Shown here: one piece after another, positions 57,077 to 64,000 of the stretch
Position numbering within the stretch: the stretch's first letter is position 1
Layout of the letters: every line of letters starts with the position of its first letter
Assembly (NCBI GenBank): GCA_031316115.1
Contig: JALDRC010000003.1
Location: 1-64,000, forward strand
Direction of reading: 5' to 3'
Length of the DNA: 64,000 nucleotides
Source of the DNA: Nitrososphaeraceae archaeon
GTDB taxonomy: Archaea; Thermoproteota; Nitrososphaeria; Nitrososphaerales; Nitrososphaeraceae
The notes under the pieces: generated by a model
Seen by the model: only the letters and a program-made list of their open reading frames with translations
Database searches by the model: none
What the model was told of the DNA's origin: nothing
Program-made: the position numbers and the translations under genes

Positions 57077-59379
57077 ATCAATACCTTAGTGATATAAGGT
57101 CTGTTGTAAAAGCAGTAGTTATTCACTCATTTAATTCCTATTCTTGGCTTGCAGAAAGACAATCTATAAATTCATTTTTTCATGGAGAGCAGACTTTTTC
57201 ACAGAGCATTGCGAAAAAATATCTTTTGTTCAGAATAACATCAAGGCTTTATGAAGACTTTTACTGTCGTGGGGAACCTATGCACACATTTGAAGGCATA
57301 TCTGTTAGGCAGATTCCATATGGATTTAATTCTTTTGTAAAAACACTTTCCAGCAATAATTTAGGAGATGGATGTATTCAAAATGGATGGAATGTTGTTT
57401 CAATGAATTCAGAAAGGATTATAGTTAACAGAAATGGCCTCAATCTTTTCCTCGAGCCAAATGATTGTTTGTTTTCACCAACTAAGAATCACAAAATTAG
57501 TTTAGGGATGGATGTTAGTATTCGTCTTCCAAAGGAATTACTAGAAATTTCACCTGGATTTTATATGGTTTTTGGAAACAAACCTTTAGACACAGATAAA
57601 GGGGAAATTCTTCGTTTGTACTGGAATATAACCTCGCATGGTGCTTCTACTCTAATAAGAAATACAACCTCGATACTTAATAAACTTGAAATACCTTTTA
57701 ATTTGAAGACATTAAATAATCCATATAGATATAGTAGGCGAGTTGACACAGCAGTACTCTATATAAATAGATCCGACTATGCAATTGTTTGTAAACATAT
57801 AGAAAGAATTTATTACAAAGTTTTAGTATACTTAAACCAACAAACACCTGTATTTACAAAAAAACTTGCTAAAGGATTAGGATTGGCAGAAGATCCAGGT
57901 AATAAAGATAGTTTTGGCCAGCACCGATGTAGGATTCTAGCCGATGGATTAATTAGTGCCTATGAAGAAGGGAAAAAAGAGATATCTGAAAAGATAGAAG
58001 TCGTTATTGCTAGATTTAAAAAAGAAGGAATAGATATAGAAAAACCATTTTTGAATCCTAAATCTGTAGACAGGTATGAATTTGATTTATCTATACACAA
58101 CAGGATTAAACATGATTTTGATAAAACCTCTTCTTACAGAAACAAACAAACATATAAAGATATGTTTCTTAAAAATGCAATTAAAATAGCTAACCAAATA
58201 ACGAATCAAGCTATTTGGGATAAAAATAGATGTAATTGGTTGGGGATCAAAGATGATATATCTTTTGTCAGTTCACTTGGACCTGATCTTTATTATGGTA
58301 CAAGTGGAGTTTCGATTTTTTTGGCCAAAATGTACGAGAATACAAAAATTAAACAGTTTCATAAAGCTGCAACTGGTGCTATTTATCAGGCATTGTCAAC
58401 TCTTCGCTTAATTCCTAAAAATAATAGATTGGGACTTTATACTGGATTTATTGGAGTTTATTTCGCAACAGCATTTGTAGGGAAAATATTGGGTGATCGT
58501 CATCTCATTGAACTAGCGTCATCCCTTGTTAATGAATGTGTATCTTACAAACAACTTAATAATGCATCTGATGTAATATCTGGAAAAGCGGGTACCATAA
58601 TCACATTATTAACTCTTAGAAATATTATAGGAGATAATGATAACAAAATAATTAAATTTGCCACTGAACTTGGAGAAGAGTTAATAAAAACAGCAGAACA
58701 TAACAAAGGTTATTCATGGTCATCTCCTGATATCAAAACTACGCATAATTTAACTGGTTTTTCTCATGGAACTGCAGGAATCGGTTATGCATTATTGCAT
58801 CTTTTTAAAGAAACTGATAATAATAATTTCAAACAAACAGCACAATTGGCATTTAAGTATGAAGAACATTATTTTGATTCAAATTTTGGCAACTGGCCTG
58901 ATTTTAGGAGTTCATCAGTTAATGATATTCATTCTTATTATCCTTCTACATGGTGCCACGGAGCACCAGGCATATCAATTTCTAGAATTTTAGCTTATAA
59001 AATCACTGGAGAGTTAAGATACAAAAATGAAGCTATTACAGCTCTAAAAAGAACAAGTAATCAGGTAAAAAAAATGCTTAATTCAGGAATGGAAAACTAT
59101 TCTCTATGTCATGGCCTTGGAGGTAATTGTGACCTCCTTTTATATGGTAAAGAGAGTTTAGGAAAAGAATTTGACGTTCACATAGATGAACCTGATTTAG
59201 TTTATCAAGTTGGTACTACAGGAATACAAAAATATAGTAGAGGAAAATTGTCTTGGCCCTGTGGTATTCCAAATGATGAAACTCCAAGCTTGATGATAGG
59301 TCTTGCGGGGATAGGTTATTTCTATTTACGTCTATCTAATCCAAAGAAAAACCCTTCCTTACTAGTTTTCAAACAATGA
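57073..59379 (+). CDS. HopA1-domain lyase fused to a LanC-like cyclase
   Basis: 768 residues from the ATG that overlaps the kinase stop; a longer frame from 56986 lies inside the kinase gene. Residues about 50-310 are a HopA1-family domain: LRLYWNITSHGASTL, NKLEIPFNLKTLN, YSRRVDTAVLYI and TKKLAKGLGLAEDPG, then SFGQHRCRILADGLI. About 390-768 is a LanC-like alpha/alpha barrel: YYGTSGVSIFLAK, GFSHGTAGIGYALLHLF (H565), WCHGAPGIS (C628) and SLCHGLGG (C679, H680), the Cys, Cys, His zinc ligands of lanthionine cyclases. HopA1 proteins act as phospho-Ser/Thr lyases in class V lanthipeptide synthesis; LanC closes the rings. A single chain would do both. Confidence 0.8.
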   Translation: MNQYLSDIRSVVKAVVIHSFNSYSWLAERQSINSFFHGEQTFSQSIAKKYLLFRITSRLYEDFYCRGEPMHTFEGISVRQIPYGFNSFVKTLSSNNLGDGCIQNGWNVVSMNSERIIVNRNGLNLFLEPNDCLFSPTKNHKISLGMDVSIRLPKELLEISPGFYMVFGNKPLDTDKGEILRLYWNITSHGASTLIRNTTSILNKLEIPFNLKTLNNPYRYSRRVDTAVLYINRSDYAIVCKHIERIYYKVLVYLNQQTPVFTKKLAKGLGLAEDPGNKDSFGQHRCRILADGLISAYEEGKKEISEKIEVVIARFKKEGIDIEKPFLNPKSVDRYEFDLSIHNRIKHDFDKTSSYRNKQTYKDMFLKNAIKIANQITNQAIWDKNRCNWLGIKDDISFVSSLGPDLYYGTSGVSIFLAKMYENTKIKQFHKAATGAIYQALSTLRLIPKNNRLGLYTGFIGVYFATAFVGKILGDRHLIELASSLVNECVSYKQLNNASDVISGKAGTIITLLTLRNIIGDNDNKIIKFATELGEELIKTAEHNKGYSWSSPDIKTTHNLTGFSHGTAGIGYALLHLFKETDNNNFKQTAQLAFKYEEHYFDSNFGNWPDFRSSSVNDIHSYYPSTWCHGAPGISISRILAYKITGELRYKNEAITALKRTSNQVKKMLNSGMENYSLCHGLGGNCDLLLYGKESLGKEFDVHIDEPDLVYQVGTTGIQKYSRGKLSWPCGIPNDETPSLMIGLAGIGYFYLRLSNPKKNPSLLVFKQ

Positions 59380-59403
59380 TTATACACGTACTAAAAAAAA
59401 TTT

Positions 59404-59640
59404 ATGCCAAAATTTTCTCAAACTTTAGATATTAATGATCACAATAGGAAACATAATACTTTTTTTGCTATTGATTCTATTGTTTTAAATATAAAAAAAG
59501 AGGATTGTTTGGCGTTTTACTACCAAATGGTTCATGTAAGACTACTATTCTCAATATGTTATCTACAATTTCCTAACCATCATTTGGAAAAGCCTAAATT
59601 CAAGAAATAAATTCTAAAGATTCGACTGATATTAAAAACA
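59404..59640 (+). pseudogene. Remnant of an ABC transporter ATPase
   Basis: The first frame reads NTFFAIDSIVLNIKKED, the strand before Walker A in ABC-2 exporters. It shifts near 59506 into FGVLLPNGSCKTTILNMLST, a Walker A region in which GSCKTT replaces the usual GAGKTT. A TAA follows at 59574, and PSFGKA then continues the typical linker. Only the first 60 or so residues survive. Placed 25 bp after the HopA1-LanC gene, it is what is left of the exporter usually found with lanthipeptide genes. Confidence 0.65.
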
Positions 59641-59951
59641 AGATATTTATTAAAAAATATGTCATGAATCTCATAACACAAATATATGTCATGAATATGT
59701 TATTTTTAAGAAAATTGCATTCAATCTATTTCATGTATACGCCATGATACAATACTTTTTTTATATGTATTAATACAATGAGAAATAATCATTATGGATT
59801 TCGAGAGTTATATATAATTTAAAAGTAAAAGAATCGATCTTACACCATTTGTAATAGAATGAATTTAAAATTTTCGGTTTTAATTACTGTATATTATTTT
59901 CTTACTAAGAATCAATAAACTTTAATATTATAATAAACATTATATATTACT
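59641..59951. other. Short intergenic region
   Basis: No frame with coding character. A TATGTCATGAAT motif occurs twice (59660 and 59687 areas) as part of AT-rich sequence. Confidence 0.35.
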
Positions 59952-61001
59952 ATGAATAGTACAAGAGGTTATCTCTACATTTTATTTACTATTTTTCCTT
60001 TACTATTGCTTATGACTCCTATTACTTTAATTCCTATTTTTGGAGATGGTTTATTTCAGGAACAATTAACGGCATCTACTGCTGGAAGAGATCTTTCCCT
60101 TTTAATAAAAATGTCACCTCCAGTGGTTACAACCGAGACTTTAAAAAGCGGGGAAAAACCTCTTATTCAATTTAGATTAACAGATGCTACTAACAATGAA
60201 ACTGTAAAACACGTGACATATTTAATAGAAATTGAAAAAGGTGGAAAGCGGCTTTTATTAGATACCTTTCATTCACATATCGGTAATTTAGGAATCCATA
60301 TGAATCCTTCTTCATCTGATCACATTACAATAAATGGCCAACAAGATCCTATTTTATTAGCTTATACTGGAGATATGGAACATCCTGTCTCCGCTACAGG
60401 ACCGATCTTTGCTGAAGGAGGACTTTATCATTTTATTGTCACCATAGAAACAATTGATTTTGATAGAACATTTCTCCCCACAGATCAGCAACCGGTATAT
60501 GAAGGTTGGCTTAGTGTAGGTTATACAATTGACAAGGATATTCAAATCAATGGAACATCATATCCTATAAAAGCAATTTCCTATTATGATGAATTAAAGA
60601 ATTTTACCTATGATTCTTCAAACAACGAATTAAAATTTTCGATGCCATTTGAATGGGATATGGATAGATTGAAAAATGTGAATCTTTTTGTCCATGAGGA
60701 AATATCCATTCCAAATTCTAGTCCACTCGCTTCCAAAGGATATGAATCTACTATCAATAATATTGAGCTCGCGCCTAATTTAATAATGGTAGATAGAACA
60801 AATTCCTCCAAAGATATAATACACATTATGTTGACAAAGCCTACTGTCGAGGATTTAGCCCAGAAAGTATTAGAAGAGAATGTCGATAATCAAAATATGA
60901 CCAAGGAAATGATATTTACTCTTTCTCCTTCTCAAAGTGCCATCAATCCAGGTGCTAATATGAATTCTAATTCAACAAATATGACTATGAATAATATGTA
61001 A
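59952..61001 (+). CDS. Large secreted protein of unknown function
   Basis: 349 residues, ATG start. Signal peptide (YILFTIFPLLLLMTPITLI). Mature part has SPPVVTTETLKSGEKPLIQF, VTYLIEIEKGGKRLLLDTFH, then SHIGNLGIHMNP, GGLYHFIVTIETID, EGWLSVGYTIDKDI, then FSMPFEWDMDRLKNVNLFVH and an Asn/Met/Thr-rich tail (NSNSTNMTMNNM). His and Met richness hints at copper binding or chaperoning. Similar secreted proteins are common in ammonia-oxidising archaea, usually annotated hypothetical. Confidence 0.65.
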   Translation: MNSTRGYLYILFTIFPLLLLMTPITLIPIFGDGLFQEQLTASTAGRDLSLLIKMSPPVVTTETLKSGEKPLIQFRLTDATNNETVKHVTYLIEIEKGGKRLLLDTFHSHIGNLGIHMNPSSSDHITINGQQDPILLAYTGDMEHPVSATGPIFAEGGLYHFIVTIETIDFDRTFLPTDQQPVYEGWLSVGYTIDKDIQINGTSYPIKAISYYDELKNFTYDSSNNELKFSMPFEWDMDRLKNVNLFVHEEISIPNSSPLASKGYESTINNIELAPNLIMVDRTNSSKDIIHIMLTKPTVEDLAQKVLEENVDNQNMTKEMIFTLSPSQSAINPGANMNSNSTNMTMNNM

Positions 61002-61637
61002 ATTATTAGAAGCAAAGTATCTTAAATTATATATCTCAAAATAGTCTATAAATAAAGAATTCATTCATGAAAGAGATTTTATTCAAATCAATAATAATCA
61101 TATAAATTTCTGATGTATTTTCTTCTTGCTGTGAATTGTTGATAATTTCTCTCTTATTCAATAAACTATAAAACAATGAATTTAGATAGGATTACTCATA
61201 TAAACTTGTTTGATACTAGAATTATTAGTTTATATGATATATAATATTGGAGTTTAGTATTAGTTCTATATCTCTTTCTTATTATGCTATTTTCAGAAAA
61301 TCTTCCAAAGTTTTTGAGATATTATATTATAAGAAATGGTTATAAATAACTAGATGGAATTGGATATAATGTTTTGAACCATATATTATCTACAGTAGAA
61401 CAATGATAAATAGTAATTTTTTTGTTGCTTAACTTATATTTGATTACACATTTATAATTAGTATCGTAGTCCTCTGAACTAAAAGCAATATTTTAAAGTT
61501 CTAGTAAAAATGAATAATATATTACTTGATTTTGATGTTACTGATACTTGCATGATGAACTCTAGACCATAACAAATCAGATACAGACTATTCTAGATAT
61601 TCACTTATTTGTTACTATAGAGTTTTCTAAATATTTA
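61002..61637. other. Intergenic region
   Basis: AT-rich, no frame above noise. Ends at the 3-bp duplication (TTA, 61635-61637) beside the IS. Confidence 0.4.
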
Positions 61638-62523
61638 GAACCTATCCCAAAAATAGATAGGAATATAGCTCGTTTTTTTTATATCATATCTATTAATGTT
61701 AAAAATTAAAGAGCATCTTAGAACTATTACTCGAATTCCAGATGATTTATGGAGTGAAATCAAAAATATTCTACCAGATGAGAAACCAGAGAATACAATA
61801 GGAAGACCAATCGTTCCCTACAGAAAAGTCCTTGATGGTATAGTATTTGTTCTGAGAACTGGATGTCAATGGAAAATGTTACCTAAAGAATATGGTTCAG
61901 GTTCAACATGTCATAGAAGATTTCAAGAATGGATGCAATCAGGTAAATTTGAAAAATTATTGACCAGATTACTAAAATTATATGATAAGAAGATAGGAAT
62001 CAAATGGAATTGGCAATCCCTTGACAGTATCTCTATAAAATCACCTTTAGGGGGGCGATGACTGGTCATAATCCAACTGATAGGAGTAAATTAGGCAGTA
62101 AAAGACATATTTTAACAGATAAGAAAGGTATTCCTCTTTGTACTTTTATAACATCTGCCAATACTCACGATGTTACTGTTGCCACAAATACCATTGATAA
62201 TATTGTTATCAAAAGACCATCACCATCCAAATCTAAACATAAACAGAATCTATGTCTTGATAAAGCATATCATTCCAAAGAAGTAGAACAAGAAATCATC
62301 AAAAGAGGATACATTCCACATATACTTCACAGGAGAGAAGAAATCAAATTATTGCAGAAAAAGCATCCTGCAAGAAGATGGGTAGTAGAGAGAACAAATT
62401 CATGGGATAACAGATTCAGGAAATTGTTCACAAGATATGAAAAGAAAGATGAGAACTACTTTGGTCTTGTGGAATTAGCTAATAGTCTTATTATTTCCAG
62501 GAGGTTAATTTTGGGATAGGCTC
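61638..62523 (+). mobile_element. IS5-type insertion sequence, copy 2
   Basis: 886 bp. Left end GAACCTATCCCAAAA, right end TTTTGGGATAGGCTC. TTA flanks both sides (61635-61637 and 62524-62526), a 3-bp target duplication of the T-N-A type typical of the IS5/IS1031-like groups. Second copy at 7363-8249. This copy keeps the complete transposase C-terminus. Confidence 0.88.
61696..62519 (+). CDS. IS5 family (IS427-like) transposase, ORF A plus ORF B
   Basis: ORF A (61696-62061, 121 residues) and ORF B (62058-62519, 153 residues) overlap by ATGA. The DDE residues are Asp in SLDSISIKSPLGG, Asp in LCLDKAYHSKEVE and Glu in RRWVVERTNSW. The junction has six Gs (62050-62055), one fewer than needed for a single frame. 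Fused product would need a -1 ribosomal shift or slippage of RNA polymerase on the G run; otherwise the halves are made separately. Ends LANSLIISRRLILG, intact compared with copy 1. Confidence 0.82.
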
Positions 62524-62602
62524 TTAGTTATAATAAATATCTAATTAAATTACACAAATATTGTTTATTTAAAAACTAATGATTATTTCACTTTTGAGGA
62601 AA

Positions 62603-63847
62603 CTACTTGCTATTTTTATTACAATCATAGTTTGCTCGGAAGTGGGATTTCCCGCTATCTGTAACATAGACATAACCCTTAGAATCAATGGCAATATCAT
62701 GAGGGATTAGAAATTGGTTATCTTTACATCCAAGAGATCCCCACATCGTAATAAAGTTCCCATCGTTATTAAATTTTTGAATTCTAACATTTCGTGTATC
62801 TACTACATATACATTACCTTCAGAATCAACGACAATCCCGTGATTTTCTATAAACTGTCCTTCATTTTTACCTTCACTGCCCCAATGTTTTATAAATTTC
62901 CCAGTATCATCAAAAACTGATATTCTTGAATTTTGTCTTCCGTCAGTTACATAAACTAAATCATTCGCATCAACTGTAATATCATGTTGATGTACAAATT
63001 GTCCTTTCTTTTCACCTTTTTTCCCCCACATGTCTATGAATGAACCATTGCTATCGAATTTTTGTACCCGAGGAAGAGCTTGATCGCTAACATAAACATT
63101 ATTTTTTGAATCTAACGCTACTCCCCATGGTTTTTTAAACTCTCCTTCATCGTCCCCTTTCTTTCCCCACATCGTGATAAAAGTGCCATTGTTATCAAAT
63201 TTTTGGATATTTTCTGCAGAGTATTCTGCGATATAGATGTTATCTCGTGAATCTACTGCCATACTTTCGGGTTGCAAAAATTCTCCTCCACTTTTACCTT
63301 TCTTTCCCCACATCGTGATAAAAGTTCCATTGTTATCAAATTTTTGAATGTTACAATTCTCTGCATCACTAACGTATATGTTATCTTCTGAGTCAATAGT
63401 TATCCCATGTGCATGAAGAAATTCTCCATCATTAGATCCGACGTTACCCCAACTATCTACTAATGTTCCATTTTTGTTAAATTTCTTTATAAAATGAAAA
63501 TCTGAATAATAAGAATCTGTTTTCATGTCATCAGCATTATTAGAATGTAGAACTGATTGAATTTGATTATTTATACAGTTCTCTTTTTCAGAATCCTCTG
63601 AATCTTGATCAGATGTGTCATCAGAGGAAGAAGTGGACTCTTCTTCAAGTGTCGCAAAAGATTTCTCCTCAGATGTTGAAATAGATTTGCCATCAGCTGT
63701 GGATTGGTAATCCTCTATAGAGTAATAATCGTGGGGATTAAATTCAAATTCTTGAGCATTAATAGTAGAGATACAATGAATAGAAATAAGACAAGAAACA
63801 ACTATACTAAAAGGTAGAAATGCAAATAAATTTAGAATTTTATCCAT
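62603..63847 (-). CDS. Secreted NHL-repeat (six-bladed propeller) protein
   Basis: 414 residues. Signal peptide (LFAFLPFSIVVSCLISIHCI, cleavage near NAQ), then an acidic Ser-rich linker (STSSSDDTSDQDSEDSEKE). From about residue 120 there are six NHL repeats, each with GEFxxPxGIxVDSxDNIYVxDxxNxxIQKFDxNGTFITMWG-like order, seen here as DSRDNIYIAEYSAENIQKF and TVDANDLVYVTDG. NHL propellers bind proteins, peptides or sugars; exported ones sit on the cell surface. Repeats 2, 3 and 4 share very similar DNA around NGTFITMWGKKG, so recent duplication within the gene is likely. Confidence 0.88.
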   Translation of the reverse strand: MDKILNLFAFLPFSIVVSCLISIHCISTINAQEFEFNPHDYYSIEDYQSTADGKSISTSEEKSFATLEEESTSSSDDTSDQDSEDSEKENCINNQIQSVLHSNNADDMKTDSYYSDFHFIKKFNKNGTLVDSWGNVGSNDGEFLHAHGITIDSEDNIYVSDAENCNIQKFDNNGTFITMWGKKGKSGGEFLQPESMAVDSRDNIYIAEYSAENIQKFDNNGTFITMWGKKGDDEGEFKKPWGVALDSKNNVYVSDQALPRVQKFDSNGSFIDMWGKKGEKKGQFVHQHDITVDANDLVYVTDGRQNSRISVFDDTGKFIKHWGSEGKNEGQFIENHGIVVDSEGNVYVVDTRNVRIQKFNNDGNFITMWGSLGCKDNQFLIPHDIAIDSKGYVYVTDSGKSHFRANYDCNKNSK

Positions 63848-63920
63848 ATAAAAAAATGGTTTTTAATAGATATTAAGATTATACTAGAAAATTATAGCCA
63901 AGTTCTCTAGTACACCTATA

Positions 63921-63955
63921 GAATAAAGAATAAAGAATAAAGAATAAAGAATAAA
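63921..63955. repeat. Short tandem repeat, GAATAAA x5
   Basis: Five perfect copies of GAATAAA upstream of the NHL-repeat gene (its start is at 63847 on the minus strand). Length variation here could alter promoter spacing. Confidence 0.9.
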
Positions 63956-64000
63956 TAACTAAAAATTGAATAGGATCTTTTTAAAATTATATTTTGTAAG

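Noticed and set aside
59404..59610. Lanthipeptide precursor downstream of HopA1-LanC
   Set aside because: The 68-codon frame looked like a small peptide, but an overlapping frame shows a Walker A motif (PNGSCKTT), so it is a broken ABC ATPase.

Overview
The window is AT-rich, gene-sparse archaeal DNA. It most resembles an ammonia-oxidising thaumarchaeon of the Nitrososphaerales, probably Nitrosocosmicus-like. That placement is an inference from protein style: many small secreted proteins, cupredoxins and a multicopper-oxidase-like protein, frequent TTG starts, TATA boxes 25-30 nt before the start codon (leaderless transcripts), thaumarchaeal integrases, a tRNA intron with a bulge-helix-bulge, and a CRISPR array. 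No rRNA and no core housekeeping operon is present. Much of the window is accessory DNA in several stages of decay.

Layout. 0.4-2.3 kb: two dead insertion sequences (IS481-like, IS630). 2.5-11.4 kb: an integrated element bounded by an intact tRNA-Thr(GGT) gene on the right and a direct repeat of its 3' half on the left. The left repeat still carries a 21-nt T-loop intron with a textbook bulge-helix-bulge. The element's integrase is split in the SSV manner between the two ends, and the element holds secreted proteins, an IS5-type element, a cupredoxin and a 12-repeat CRISPR array with no cas genes. 12-23 kb: a broken metallophosphoesterase, a secreted beta-sandwich protein, a phospholipase D-like enzyme, a dead IS5-like element, a DM13 protein, an ABM monooxygenase, an AN1-zinc-finger/M50 membrane protease and a four-CBS protein. 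23.8-31.8 kb: a second decaying integrated element with a broken integrase, virus/plasmid-like small genes, a ribbon-helix-helix regulator with its operator, and two diverged copies of a structured RNA-like element. 32-53 kb: secreted proteins (CHRD and others), a divergent gene pair sharing an 18-bp upstream motif, a 1048-residue cupredoxin/beta-propeller protein, two copies of a regulator plus membrane-protein module, and several copies of one IS6-like element ranging from intact to almost erased.

54.6-59.6 kb holds the most interesting system: a stand-alone APH-fold kinase-like gene translationally coupled to a HopA1-LanC fusion, followed by the remains of an ABC exporter ATPase. On the opposite strand about 1.1 kb upstream is a 67-residue peptide whose C-terminus is rich in Ser, Thr and Cys. 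Together these look like a class V-like lanthipeptide pathway in an archaeon: kinase, HopA1 lyase, LanC cyclase, precursor and (now broken) exporter. 60-64 kb: a secreted protein, a second IS5 copy and an NHL-repeat protein.

Many genes are broken by one-base changes in homopolymer runs. Some of these may be sequencing errors, and this is stated where it applies.
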